Shown: positions 46,401-54,085 of the stretch, in pieces
Numbering within the stretch: position 1 is the stretch's first letter
Layout of the letters: every line of letters begins with the position of its first letter
Source: Antedon mediterranea
Taxonomy: Eukaryota > Echinodermata > Crinoidea > Comatulida > Antedonidae
Length of the DNA: 64,000 nt
Direction: 5' to 3'
Assembly: GCF_964355755.1 (NCBI RefSeq)
Contig: NC_092676.1
Span: forward strand, 14,552,288 to 14,616,287
Notes under the pieces: model-generated
The model's database searches: none
Told to the model about the DNA's origin: nothing
The model's input: only the letters and a program-made list of their open reading frames with translations
Program-made: the position numbers and the translations under genes

Positions 46401-48188
46401 TGGGTGATAGAGTACTTGAGTGGTGAGCCTGAATACAGACCACTCAAGGCGCAGTTCATTCCGGCCAGCTATAGAGTGACTATTAAGTCATCAACCCAAC
46501 TCAGTATAGAACAGAGAGAACCCAGTCCGATTCCCTTGACCTATCATTAAACTATCACTCACCGGTCTTCCATCCAAGAAGGCAATTAGCCATGTCTCCT
46601 GCAGCGGTGACTTTTTATTAATTGGAAATACAAGATATGATATTCCCTACATTTTTTTTGAGGTCACAAACTACATTTAATTTAAAAATAAATACTACTA
46701 TATGGTCATATTGCGATAATCTTTTTTGCCTTAAAATGATTAAAAAATGGTTCTAATAATTTAAGCAGTAGCTATAAATATATTTTTCTTTTTCACCCAC
46801 TTTTGATCGATCATTAAGGCCACCAAACAAATGGAAGAATCACTAGTTATGAACTAATCACTTTGACAAGTTCGAGTTATCCGCGCAAACGCCACATGCA
46901 CATCCACAATACATGTTCAGAGTGCAAGGAGGAGGTGAGGTTAGGCAGAGAGAGGGGTCGACGGCCATGCCCTCCTGAAGAAACATGTTTTGAATTCTTA
47001 TAAATATGGATTATACTAAAAATAAAAGCTTCAGAAATCGAAACTCAGAAAAAAAAAATTTATATTCTACTACATCATGTGATTGGCTTGATTTTTACCG
47101 TGGTTAAAACTGTGTGTATGAATAGTTGTAGGCTTGCTGCTGTTAGGGTTTTTACCTGTTATATGGCTTCACATGCTTTTTTTGATAGCATTTTTTAAAA
47201 CTAAACGAAACATTCAACACAGAACGGTAAACTGTAAACACTAAACATCATACCTTATTATTTATATGGATCATAAATACACGTAATAAATGAAATACAA
47301 AAAGATGTAGACAGTCCTACTACTACTACTACGCTACTATCTACCCAGGCGCTCCACCGGAAACAACAATATTTTGACAATAGTTTTTAACTTTTCAACT
47401 AAAAGGCATGCAAATGGTGTAAATCAACGTGTTCGTATGACATCATTTTAATTTAAAATGATGTCATACGAACACGTTGATTTAGAATGATTTTTAATTT
47501 AAAATGATGTCAATCAACAAAGTTATGAAATGTTATGTTAACACATTTTAGAGATACACGAGACACAAAAATTGAGAAAAAAAAGAAACAGGACAGATAC
47601 AAGGAGTTATCCGCTACTAAGCAGATAACTAATAATATAAAAGAGAAACAGAACAGTTACAAGGAGTTATTTCATTGATCAATTGCGGATAAAGTCTAAT
47701 AAGATAGGGGGGAAAAAAGATCCTGACAATAACAAGGGGTTATCCGCCAAGTGTGGGTATGATTGAATTTTACCATATGATCCGTAACTGCTGATTTATG
47801 TTGTGCACCCTTGTGTGAGCATCTGGTCCACCACCACCCTTATTTTGGTCTGTTGCATCTGTTTTTAAAGTTCTTTGAATGTATGGATCTTCCTGTTATA
47901 TATTTTGAGGCAATCATCTACTACGTATACTTTTTGGCTTACATAAAAAAATTTCCACGTATATATTGACAGAAGCCAGATGGAATTTGACATTCATAAA
48001 ATATTATTTCACATAATGTTATTACTTTTTTTATATATAGACGGACCAGATTGCAAAAACGTCCACATGACATAAGTGAGCAATTGCCATTGACAAAAAT
48101 CATAAAGACCGGTGGACTTTTTCAGCCACCAACAAGTATTTCAGGCACACGTACAACACCAGTGGAGCTGACCCAATCAATTCAATAA
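22474..48188 (+). CDS. nuclear receptor, NR1 group (Rev-erb/E75/ROR-like), 8 coding exons, 469 aa
   Basis: A DNA-binding transcription factor of the nuclear hormone receptor superfamily. Coding exons are 22474-22489, 26276-26430, 26987-27128, 31942-32165, 32950-33132, 34573-34822, 45985-46276 and 48041-48188. All introns are GT-AG and all phases fit, for 1410 coding bases. The ATG has A at -3 and G at +4, with an in-frame TAA just upstream. The A/B region is only 35 residues. Zinc-finger cysteines are 36, 39, 53, 56 and 72, 78, 88, 91, with P-box CEGCKG. The ligand-binding domain covers about 205-402, with FAKCLPGF (228-235) followed by DDQMTLLK, and an AF-2-like PSLLAELN near 394-401. Rev-erb lacks helix 12, so its presence suggests a possible activator. 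The hinge reads SVRIGRYSK where NR1D proteins usually have AVRFGR. The exact NR1 subgroup is unresolved. Confidence 0.9.
22591..22690. mobile_element. small hairpin MITE
   Basis: TTTCTGCTGCCAAAAAAA at 22600-22617 is inverted near 22668-22685 around an AT-rich core with ATACCG words. The first 20 bases recur exactly as the reverse complement at 686-705, so this is a dispersed family. Confidence 0.6.
23095..23490. mobile_element. partial copy of the 17221-18105 TIR element
   Basis: Starts GTGTCAAAATTATATTACTC and matches the reverse complement of the right half of the 17221-18105 copy, including GACCAGACAGTGGGCAAAC and CTAAATATAGC. Similarity ends near 23490, so the other half is missing. Confidence 0.7.
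23930..24140. repeat. dispersed repeat (copy 1)
   Basis: Shares the ordered words TCAATTCTCTTTCACATGAG, GTGACCCACATGATTAAAA and flanking sequence with 54785-55030, allowing for divergence and indels. Confidence 0.5.
24128..24367 (+). other. unassigned ORF in receptor intron 1
   Basis: 79 codons from ATG with a good start context, rich in K, R and L and ending [10 protein letters not shown] possible GTAAAT donor lies at 24358, so it might be an exon of an unknown gene. I recognise no domain. A chance frame overlapping repeat sequence is equally likely. Confidence 0.2.
25552..25632 (+). other. tRNA-like sequence, probably a SINE head
   Basis: TAGCTCAGTGAGTAAATTGC resembles a pol III A box and GAGTTCGAATCC a B box at tRNA spacing. 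The outer 7 bases pair at 6 of 7 positions, but the T stem does not fold well, so a SINE or tRNA pseudogene is more likely than a working tRNA. Confidence 0.4.
25995..26105 (-). mobile_element. possible LINE 3' tail
   Basis: (TTCAA)n followed by TTTCTTTATTGCTGCAAATG resembles the reverse-complemented 3' end of CR1-type LINEs with short tandem tails. Weak evidence based on resemblance only. Confidence 0.3.
26276..26430 (+). CDS. nuclear receptor exon 2: zinc finger 1
   Basis: Acceptor TTTAG, donor GTAAGC. Residues 6-57 end at CEGCK. The intron falls right after the first finger, within the P-box region. Confidence 0.93.
26431..26986 (+). other. receptor intron 2
   Basis: 556 bp between the two zinc-finger exons. 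No repeat or coding sequence recognised. Confidence 0.7.
26987..27128 (+). CDS. nuclear receptor exon 3: zinc finger 2
   Basis: Acceptor TCCTACAG, donor GTAAGT. Residues 58-104 run GFFRRS through [13 protein letters not shown] to GMSKD. Second-finger spacing is C-x5-C-x9-C-x2-C. Confidence 0.95.
28966..29357. repeat. direct duplication of ~180-200 bp
   Basis: Two copies (28966-29125 and 29168-29357) share GGGCGATATGACGTCA, CACCACAGTGTTTTTGGCC and CTCCGTGATGCTGCTGCAAG. The second has ~30 extra bases in its middle. Confidence 0.8.
29520..30160. repeat. 86-90 bp tandem array
   Basis: About seven units, each with TTTTTGTGTCCGTTAAACGC, CGATAGTATTGAATGACAG and AGAGTATAGCATCATTCCAC. Each unit carries an internal CCGTTA...TAACGG inverted word. 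The minus-strand frames of 72-78 codons here are repeat products. Confidence 0.9.
30626..30640 (+). repeat. C15 homopolymer
   Basis: Fifteen consecutive C residues in an AT-rich intron; the length may be unstable or misassembled. Confidence 0.95.
31351..31833. mobile_element. pogo/Tigger-like MITE
   Basis: Ends CAGTAGAACCTTCGTTTTAC and the inverted GTAAAATGAAGGTTCCACTG, flanked by TA on both sides (31349-31350, 31834-31835). Subterminal regions repeat TTTTACGTACG. 483 bp with no transposase. Confidence 0.85.
31942..32165 (+). CDS. nuclear receptor exon 4: hinge
   Basis: Acceptor TTGTTTAG, donor GTAAGT. Residues 105-179. It starts with the C-terminal extension SVRIGRYSK and continues with a long charged, probably helical stretch rich in K, R, E and Q. 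Confidence 0.9.
32166..32949 (+). other. receptor intron 4
   Basis: Half of it is the RTE-like LINE end at 32515-32890; the rest is plain AT-rich sequence. Confidence 0.7.
32515..32890 (-). mobile_element. RTE-like LINE, C-terminal fragment
   Basis: The minus frame reads [40 protein letters not shown] and [19 protein letters not shown], the well-known C-terminal tail of RTE-type endonuclease/reverse-transcriptase proteins. 117 codons without a stop, 5'-truncated, antisense to the receptor gene. Confidence 0.85.
32950..33132 (+). CDS. nuclear receptor exon 5: start of ligand-binding domain
   Basis: Acceptor TTCCTCAG, donor GTAATT. Residues 180-240, 61 whole codons. Helix 3 signature region [18 protein letters not shown]. 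Confidence 0.92.
33133..34572 (+). other. receptor intron 5
   Basis: Dominated by the 1044 bp foldback element at 33432-34475, which ends about 100 bp before the exon 6 acceptor. Confidence 0.7.
33432..34475. mobile_element. foldback element: three direct and two inverted ~175 bp units
   Basis: The outer ends are GTTATTCACTT at 33432 and AAGTGAATAAC at 34475. Inside, units starting ATTGCTAAACxCCGCAAACC lie at 33541, 33724 and 33902, then the same unit is inverted at 34081-34257 and 34258-34430. The arms meet at 34080/34081. No coding content; a transcript through it could fold into several hundred base pairs of duplex. Confidence 0.85.
34573..34822 (+). CDS. nuclear receptor exon 6: central ligand-binding domain
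   Basis: Acceptor TTCATAG, donor GTATGT. Residues 241-323 start DDQMTLLK and include [13 protein letters not shown] and [14 protein letters not shown], which resembles the same segment of Rev-erb. Confidence 0.92.
35753..35929 (+). repeat. 5' LTR
   Basis: Starts TGTGGTAG and ends ACATAATA, inferred from identity with the 3' copy. Contains a polyadenylation signal AATAAA at 35844-35849. The usual CA end is not at the boundary; ACA lies five bases inside it. Confidence 0.92.
35930..35947 (+). promoter_or_regulatory. primer-binding site of the Gypsy element
   Basis: TGGTGTCAGAAGTGTGTC begins with TGG immediately after the LTR, as expected for priming by the CCA end of a tRNA. I do not assign the tRNA. 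Confidence 0.75.
36192..40274 (+). CDS. Gypsy Gag-Pol polyprotein, 1360 aa, single frame
   Basis: Makes capsid and replication enzymes of the retrotransposon. The ATG at 36192 (MATFIKPP) is chosen because the open frame before it has no ATG. Approximate residue positions: Gag to 230; zinc knuckles at 234-275, the second a clear C-x2-C-x4-H-x4-C; aspartic protease DTGA near 331; reverse transcriptase with LPYGISSAP and catalytic CHMDDILI near 615; RNase H with SADAS near 763 and TDHKPL near 835; integrase HHCC zinc finger at 992-1035; DDE core with acidic residues near 1058, 1112 and 1147; and a GPY/F-like end near 1230. Gag and Pol are fused without a frameshift, as in some mag-clade elements. 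No stop or missing catalytic motif was seen, so this copy may be competent. Confidence 0.95.
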   Translation: MATFIKPPETLIVDGSNPSHAWNKWKRKFEIYLKATGNSKKETEIKVGLLLNCIGDNSIDIYTNFKFKPAMQNPENEEEIPAEDPNDYTVIMNKFDEHFSRRDPQLMLRQRFWHHLQREPGQSFDSWVTTVKERAAECKFPKEFQEEAVRDKLTFSCTNDSYKLKLYDEGAKLSLTKTTRILALKEATSQELQKSKTATIDQVRPKTKPRPATQGQTKKQYSHNKAARPQTNEGKCQKCGYCGKSHPYGKQNCPAKSATCNACGKTGHYKVVCRSTASRSSRVNQVDDEHPFLISGVSVQQVNRSQLKDAHKQPGWHIKLRAADQELSWCIDTGAQVSVMPNIVYQNRFGEMFPTDKTLVGTGDTPLKTRGFVDMKLKQQHGNNSEIEERVYIVENATTLLLGVPAIRNLGLIHEIPGTYSVKAVDVNSPITKEKIKEEYPGLFRGLGKLDGEYTIKLKEDTKPFCLTTPRRIALPLLEKTKAELERMVQLEVIEPIDEPTDWCAPIVVVPKQNGDVRICVDLTKLNQSVRRELYHMPKVEETLGKVANGTVFSKLDANSGFHQVKLSLESTKLTTFITPFGRYVFKRLPYGISSAPEYFQKQMDRELRGLEGVVCHMDDILITGSNQTEHDNRLNAVLKRLDKSGLTLNSAKCKFSQTKLDYLGQIIDGEGLRKDPKKIEAIMKMQPPTNVTELRQFLGMVNQQMKFVPNLAETTKPLRDLMKKENEWVWDQAQQETFVKIQNELSSDRVLKLYSTTKETVISADASSFGLGAVLLQKQENGELRPVAYASRSMTATERRYAQIEKEALATTWSLEHWADLLVGLKFRVQTDHKPLVPLFSTKNIDELPIRVQRFRMRLMRFNFDINHVPGKLLYTADALSRSPRHKERRANEEIDREEKLRNEVECFVNSVMVTLPASDKRLEEIRSELRKDDTLKMVMYHVQEGWNEKSEASGYLHSYWKERGSLSVHEGLLLKSKRLVIPPKLRTDILRCLHDSHQGITKMRANAMSSVWWPGISRDIEKVGRNCEMCARYRRSQAEPMRGTEFPNRPWSRVGTDFFHYKGRNYLLAVDYYSRDIEVCIVTKNVDTKETVAKLKKIFSRQGIPDVLFSDNGPQYSSDEFKAFAQSWRFEHVTSSPHFPQSNGEAERAVQTIKSFMNKCDDEYLAMLQYRNTPLQNGYSPTQLNMSRRLKTRVPCHPEELRPKLPDQTDLRQKEERYRREMKRNFDNHHRAADAEQLSPGDKVYIPDLKRHGTITGYHKAPRSVYIDTDGKTVRRNRAMTRKLTNNDVMMQEQPKERDGEVKENQTPTNHDHSSDAGTPTEADIRNNPKPPEASTPSNTRPQRNRRRPRYLDEYVTS
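40482..40495 (+). promoter_or_regulatory. polypurine tract
   Basis: Fourteen purines directly before the 3' LTR, the expected plus-strand primer. Confidence 0.85.
40496..40672 (+). repeat. 3' LTR
   Basis: Identical to the 5' LTR as far as I can compare by eye over all 177 bases. Confidence 0.92.
41529..41552. repeat. 10-bp hairpin with AAAA loop
   Basis: TCATGGAGGT-AAAA-ACCTCCATGA, perfect arms. Same core as the palindrome at 5429-5452. Confidence 0.75.
44848..44871. repeat. (TA)n microsatellite
   Basis: About twelve TA dinucleotides just before the repeat that flanks the SINE. Confidence 0.9.
44871..45185 (-). mobile_element. tRNA-derived SINE between ~63 bp direct repeats
   Basis: On the minus strand 45053-44982 has an A box (TGGTCTAATGGTTAGGGC), a B box (GAGTTCGAGTCTC), a perfect 5-bp T stem and a pairing acceptor stem, but no anticodon stem, so it is a SINE promoter and not a tRNA gene. 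The body extends to about 45120. The whole is bracketed by near-identical copies of AGGCAAAGAACATTAATTCT...ATTTAATTAATTAA (44871-44936 and 45119-45185), far longer than usual target duplications. A second copy of the SINE lies at 63205-63330. Confidence 0.75.
45985..46276 (+). CDS. nuclear receptor exon 7: helices 8-12
   Basis: Acceptor TTTACACAG, donor GTAAGT. Residues 324-420 with [19 protein letters not shown] and the AF-2-like PSLLAELN. The donor GTAAGT overlaps an in-frame ATG-TAA, so read-through would end the protein after 421 residues. Confidence 0.9.
46277..48040 (+). other. receptor intron 7
   Basis: Holds the perfect hairpin at 47421-47483 and a stretch at 47570-47760 with three loose copies of ACAAGGAGTTATCCGC-like sequence. 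No coding exon seen; the frame 46290-46550 has no recognisable motif. Confidence 0.65.
47421..47483. repeat. perfect 30-bp inverted repeat with 3-nt spacer
   Basis: The arm 47421-47450 (starting AAATCAACGTGTTCG) is the exact reverse complement of 47454-47483; the spacer is ATT. A partial third copy of the arm follows at 47494-47512. Confidence 0.95.
48041..48188 (+). CDS. nuclear receptor exon 8: C-terminal F region
   Basis: Acceptor TATATATAG. Residues 421-469, ending ELTQSIQ with stop TAA. The tail is basic, then S/T/P-rich, and is not conserved in any family I recall. No AATAAA follows within 2 kb; the nearest is at 50743-50748, with ATTAAA variants near 49510, so the 3' UTR end is open. 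Confidence 0.7.
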
Positions 48189-49654
48189 GAAAATATTCCA
48201 GTATTGAAAACAGAAAAGGATGTTGATGATTGTGTATTCAATTGTGAACAATTGGTCCTAGGGTATAGTTGAAGAATATTAATAATAATAATAATATAAT
48301 AATAATTAATAATAATTAATAATAATGATGATAAATCTTGATAATATAAATATTGGTAATCTTGAATCACGCAAATCATACTTAAAGTATCTTTAAAATG
48401 AATTTTGCTTTAATGAGATTACAATTACTGCATTAATCAAAATGTTGATTTGTATATATTGCATTGGATTTTTTGAAAGAATAGAAAGTGTGCCTTTCTT
48501 AAATAGTACAACCTTTGCTGTTACATGATATGCATATAGCCCAGGTCAGGGTGTGATGCTTTGCAATGGATGTGTTGCATGATTTAAGATTTAGATGTTA
48601 TCACTTTGTAAATCTGCAGTTAAGAGGCCACCATTATGGGTTTATCTTAGTAGATATTTTACTCACAAATTGAACTTTATTTTCATATGTGAATGAATCA
48701 GGATTTGTGTGTTCTTTACTGTCGGTTTGGGCAATTATTCAATAAGATTTAATACATACATGCCATCATCTGAAGTTTAAAAAATGTGAGAGGAAATCCC
48801 CTTTCCGCTGAGAAAAAAAAATCAGAAAATTATTACCTTACAATGGCTTACATCATAATTTTGCTTGTGTGTGCATTTTTGTTATATTTTAATGCAGAAA
48901 ACCACACATTTACATCAAAATTCAGTTATCTTTGGAATCCGTGAGAAAATGTGGAAAACTGGGAGCACAATTTTAGGCCGGGAGACGAGTCCAATATATG
49001 GGAGTCTCCCGGCCAAAACGAGAGTGTTGGCATGTATGTTAATATGATGGAGAAATAGCTATTACTAGTAAAATTGGTCTTTAAGCACTATTGCCTATAA
49101 TATATTTATGTACATTTAGTCTCAATTACACTTGCCTATTTTTATTTTAGATGGTGTAAAATATAAAAACCTAAAAAATTTTTTTACAATAATATAAGCT
49201 TCAGATTTTCAATTTTAGCGCAAATTTATGGACAAAGCTTTTGCAATCTTTGAATTCACCACATTGAAGATATTCAAACTGAACTGCTCAATCGCAGTTC
49301 ATTTCATATATAATGTTCAGTGGCAACTGGCCTTAATATTTTTATTTATCAAATACAGTTTGTGTATGGAGAGTATGCAAATTATTGCCAAAATGTAGAC
49401 TTGCCATTGTACTTAACCATTTTGAGGCTTTTATATAAAATTTAACAGGGTTTTTATAATCATTTTTTATCATGTCTTTCTTATTTTTACTTAAACCCAT
49501 GTTACATCAATTAAAATTGTTTTCAGCTAGCATACATTAAATTCTTAACACTATATAGAATACAAATAATGAATGTATATGAGTGTAATGGTACAAATAA
49601 TTTCATGAGGTGAAAATTAAACACATTTTCATCTTTTACCGAATGAAATCATCA
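48189..49654 (+). other. receptor 3' flank, possible 3' UTR
   Basis: AT-rich, with a (TAATAA)n-like stretch at 48280-48325. No AATAAA; ATTAAA occurs near 49510, 49536 and 49616. No new gene seen. Confidence 0.4.
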
Positions 49655-50697
49655 GCCTCTGTGTGGCTGCTCATTACAGGTTGATCAGACATCAGGCTCT
49701 GTGTGGCTGCTCATTACAGGTTGATCAGACATCATCAGCCTCTGTGTGGCTGCTCATTACAGGTTGATCAGACATCATCAGCCTCTGTGTGATTGCTCAT
49801 TACAGGTTGATCAGACATCATCAGCCTCTGTGTGGCTGCTCATTACAGGTTGATCAGACATCATCAGCCTCTGTGTGGCTGCTCATTACAGGTTGATCAG
49901 ACATCATCAGCCTCTGTGTGGCTGCTCATTACAGGTTGATCAGACATCATCAGCCTCTGTGTGGCTGCTCATTACAGGTTGATCAGACATCATCAGCCTC
50001 TGTGTGGCTGCTCATTACAGGTTGATCAGACATCATCAGCCTCTGTGTGGCTGCTCATTACAGGTTGATCAGACATCAGGCTCTGTGTGGCTGCTCATTA
50101 CAGGTTGATCAGACATCATCAGCCTCTGTGTGGCTGCTCATTACAGGTTGATCAGACATCATCAGCCTCTGTGTGATTGCTCATTACAGGTTGATCAGAC
50201 ATCATCAGCCTCTGTGTGGCTGCTCATTACAGGTTGATCAGACATCATCAGCCTCTGTGTGGCTGCTCACTGCAGGTTGATCAGACATCATCAGCCTCTG
50301 TGTGGCTGCTCATTACAGGTTGATCAGACATCATCAGCCTCTGTGTGGCTGCTCATTACAGGTTGATCAGACATCATCAGCCTCTGTGTGGCTGCTCATT
50401 ACAGGTTGATCAGACATCATCAGCCTCTGTGTGGCTGCTCATTACAGGTTGATCAGACATCATCAGCCTCTGTGTGGCTGCTCATTACAGGTTGATCAGA
50501 CATCAGGCTCTGTGTGGCTGCTCATTACAGGTTGATCAGACATCATCAGCCTCTGTGTGGCTGCTCACTGCAGGTTGATCAAACATCATCAGCCTCTGTG
50601 TGGCTGCTCATTACAGGTTGATCAGACATCAGCCTCTGTGTGGCTGCTCATTACAGGTTGATCAGACATCATCAGCCTCTGTGTGGCTGCTCACTGT
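49655..50697. repeat. 43-bp minisatellite, about 24 copies
   Basis: Unit CCTCTGTGTGGCTGCTCATT followed by ACAGGTTGATCAGACATCATCAG. Units are nearly identical; a minority are 37 bp, lacking six bases of the CATCAG doublet, and a few carry ATT for GCT or CTGC for TTAC. Low divergence implies recent expansion. Confidence 0.95.
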
Positions 50698-52025
50698 GTA
50701 TACAGTGTAATAGAACATTTATTATATGACCCACAATTCTCTAATAAAATGATCTACTAGGGTTTTATAATACTGTGTATTCAAAGCATGCAATCACTAG
50801 TAGTTGTTGCAGTTGACAACACATTATTTACATTTTACTTGTTATCTGTAAACACTAATACTAACTTTGTTGGGTATGAAGTATGAATTGTCATATCACA
50901 GACTTAGAACATAGGCTTAGTATGAGGCTCAATTTTTGTTATTTCATATTTCTTACCGGCCTAAAATAAGAGCAAGCTTTTTTGTGTGTAGCATAAAATA
51001 AATAGATGGAATAAGTAACAATAAATACATGTTAAAAACTACTTGCTGTCCATAAACATTGGGGAGATTTGTTTCAGAATGGTAGATGAAGAACAAACAT
51101 CCAAATATAGTCCTAATAATAAATTGAATGGTGTACAGTATGCTGGACAATATACATCCGCAAATAAATGTTTTGTATAAATTACCTTTCCATTCCATCT
51201 TCTGTCTCTAAACAACAAATGCTAATTAGCATGTACAGGTAGCAAAACTTCAGATCTTCCCAATATTATGTGATTGCTATAGGCTTACATTACACTGTCA
51301 TAAAACTGAATTGCCTGATTTTAATTTGTAAATTGTTGACTTGATGATATTATTCTTAGTTCTAGATGAAGTCAGTTAATCATGTTAATTGTCATTGACT
51401 TTAATCGCTTACTTCAGATTATATACAACGCATTGAGAACCTGCTTTATAATGCGCTATTTGAAAATTATTATTATTATTATTATTTGCTTTTTTGCGAG
51501 ACTGAAATGTTATTTGGTTTAAAAACTACTGTAGTTTTTACCATACCAGTAATTCTTTTATTAAATCAAGAAGTGGATTTTTGTACATTTTACATTATTT
51601 GGCATTTTTTAAACAGATATAAAGTAGGTTTCATTCCATTTTGGAATCGTTTCAGCTTTATGTATTATCTTATATTCATGTCAATAGGCTTACTGTAGTG
51701 TATCATAGAATAAGGTTTTCAATGTGTGGGTAAAAGTGTTTAATTTAAGTGTAAATAGATATACTGTACATACAAGGTATATGGTCAACTACATTTTCTA
51801 TGTTTTTTATGTTATTTGTTTGTATCTTGTATTGATATTACTCTAAATTACATTTATATCAATAGAGTATAACAGCCTTCTTTGGGACACATCTACTAAG
51901 GGGATGGGAACGGTTGATTCAACATCTATTCCATCACAAAAAAACTAAACAATTACACTAATTCCTCCATGGTTCAATAGAACATAAACCTAATCAGATG
52001 AATTTTGTGAACTTTGACTCTAATA
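50698..52025. other. intergenic, no gene seen
   Basis: Contains AATAAA at 50743-50748. At 51420-51484, ACAACGCATTGAGAACC...AATGCGCTATTTG followed by (ATT)n resembles the end of a common marine-invertebrate dispersed repeat. Confidence 0.4.
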
Positions 52026-52130
52026 ATCCATGCGCTGGGAGGGTCCATGCGCTGGGAGGGTCCATGCGCTGAGAGGGTCCATGCGCTGAGAGGGTCCATG
52101 CGCTGAGAGGGTCCATGCGCTGGGAGGCTC
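52026..52130. repeat. 17-bp tandem repeat, six copies
   Basis: TCCATGCGCTG(G/A)GAGGG repeated head to tail. GC-rich island in AT-rich sequence. Confidence 0.92.
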
Positions 52131-52783
52131 CCCCTGAAAACTAAAAAAGAGATGTTAACATCAAATACAGTATCCTCATTCCCGAGATGGGGTTTTAACT
52201 GATTTTTAAAAACGATTTAATTTCAGATTTGTTACAAATTTTGGTAATACAAGCCATAAGTACAGTTTTTCTTGAACAAATCATTCATTCTTGGTATGAA
52301 TGTATAAGAGTATTGTCTGCTCTACAATTTTATATAAAATATGTGGTAATTAAATAATTAATGACATTATAAAAAGTCACATCTTTTTTGAAAATGGAAA
52401 AATTCTGGTATCTACAAACATATCTTTTAAATATGCCAACATTATTGTTTAAAAATAGGCTAAAATGATGCATATATGATAGGTATATAAATTCTGATTC
52501 ATATAACCATTTTTAGGTAGATGTATATAGCTATAAAATATGTACACAACTTAACAAAACAATCAGTTTTATTATTTTCTGTACATTTTTGGGGTCAAAT
52601 CTTTACAAATAGATAGTAGTATGTAGGGTAATGTCTGTTTTACATTTTGATGTTATATTTAGTGTAATTGGATAATTAATGACATCACATTAGGTCAAAA
52701 GGTCACATTTAAAAAAGAAGGTACTGTATCTACAAACACGTAAATGTATAATTAAAATATTATTATTAAAATTAATCTTCATC

Positions 52784-54085
52784 TTAATCACTATCTTCAC
52801 TCTGAGAAAGTTCACTTTCCTCAGAATTACTCTCCTCATCATCTTCCTGAAATTTTGGATCATCCAGTTTGTCAAGAATATCAACTAGGTTTTGTGGGAA
52901 AATTTCGTCGTTAGATGTCCATTGTGACTCTGATCCATTTTCTGTTGCAGTCCACCTTTGATTAATTGTTGGTAATGGAATTTTAGTTTTTGCTATGTTA
53001 GCGCGTTTCCATATTGCCACTTGATAGTTGGCTCTCTTTATGTGTTTCTTTGAACAGTTTTTACATGGGGGCAATGTTGAAATATAAAAATTTGTTGATG
53101 GATTTTACAAACCTCCATCCAATCCACATTTCTCTTTTAAACGAGAATACCTCATTTCATTTACAATCCTCAATCCTGGTTTCCCATATATAGCACAGGT
53201 AAAATGTTCAAGTTCTTTATCAACACCCCAGGCTTGGCAATGCCCTCAGTAGGTATTTTTTGAATGAGATTTATGGGTTTTATTTACCAATTTCTTTAAA
53301 GGCACTTGTAAATGTAGACCCAATAATGCTGAACAGTACTGCTTTGTGTACTCGTCTGCAATCTTTAAAATACATCTTCTTATGTTGCCTGTTCCAGTCC
53401 CAAATATAATTTGTATTCCAGATAACTGAATGGCATGATGCAGCAAAATAAAGAAAATTTCTCCGCCAGGAATCCTAATTCTAGCATATTTAAAGCCACT
53501 CTCTCTTCCATAAAAGCAATATAGTATCACTCCCGAGTCTGTCTCTTCTTGACTGGATTGAAGGTTGATCATCTCTGTTGTTGATATGGTACTACCGTCT
53601 GATATTATCTGATGTGCTTTTCCATCACAAATAAGAATCACTATTCTATCTACAAGCTTTGTTGCAAATGAGTTGCTACTCCGTGTGGAATGCAATACCT
53701 GAATAAGTTGTTGTTTATTTTCGTCGTTTGTAAGAAATGCTTTCCAATCATTTTGTTTCTTTATTTTTTCTCAACTGATAATTAATGTCTATGTACAACC
53801 TCTTCTCTTACATTCAGCTGCCTTAACAGAATCATTGTTGTACATACAGTATATGTACTGAATGTCACCACATGCTTTTTAAGCATAAGTTTGAACAGTT
53901 TATCTACTATTGGGCCAAAGTTTCCTTCATATAAAAGTGCATTACCATCTTCAATTAGTATGATTTTATCGTCTGGTGGTAACACAACATCCTCAACATC
54001 TTTCGTTAGGTAATGGTAACCTTTTGCTTTGTTTGTCTTGGCAAGAAAACGATCTGCTGTCCCGATACTATAGGGTATAGGTTTT
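52784..54085 (-). pseudogene. decayed gene fragment, C-terminal half of the family seen at 2451-4420
   Basis: On the minus strand the frame starts near 54085 with RKPIPYSIGTADRFLAKTNK, continues through LPPDDKIILIEDGNALL, and shifts frame near 53800. It then reads from about 53765 to 52784: NDWKAFLTNDENKQQLIQVL, LQSSQEETDSG, IFGTGTGN, LLGLHLQ, ELEHFTCAIYGKPG, LPPCKNCSKKHIKRANYQ and an acidic S/E/D-rich end. Two in-frame stops (TGA near 53246, TAA near 53105) and the frameshift break it. I recall this order of motifs (AKT-K, HEEAD-like, TGCDTTS-like, FTC-LYG, LPPC...RANYQ) from large uncharacterised marine invertebrate proteins; the cysteine and DTTS part is degenerate here. Function unknown; the dispersion suggests a mobile origin. 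Confidence 0.6.

Noticed and set aside
46290-46550. 86-codon ORF just after receptor exon 7
   Set aside because: It is intronic, in a different frame from the receptor, with no recognisable domain; a strong GTAAGT donor precedes it.
49655-50697. Regular 43-bp repeats as a CRISPR-like array
   Set aside because: Units are contiguous with no unique spacers and the context is a eukaryotic genome; it is a minisatellite.
2451-54085. Joining the two minus-strand family fragments into one gene
   Set aside because: The C-terminal half lies upstream of the N-terminal half on the minus strand, so the order is wrong for one transcript.
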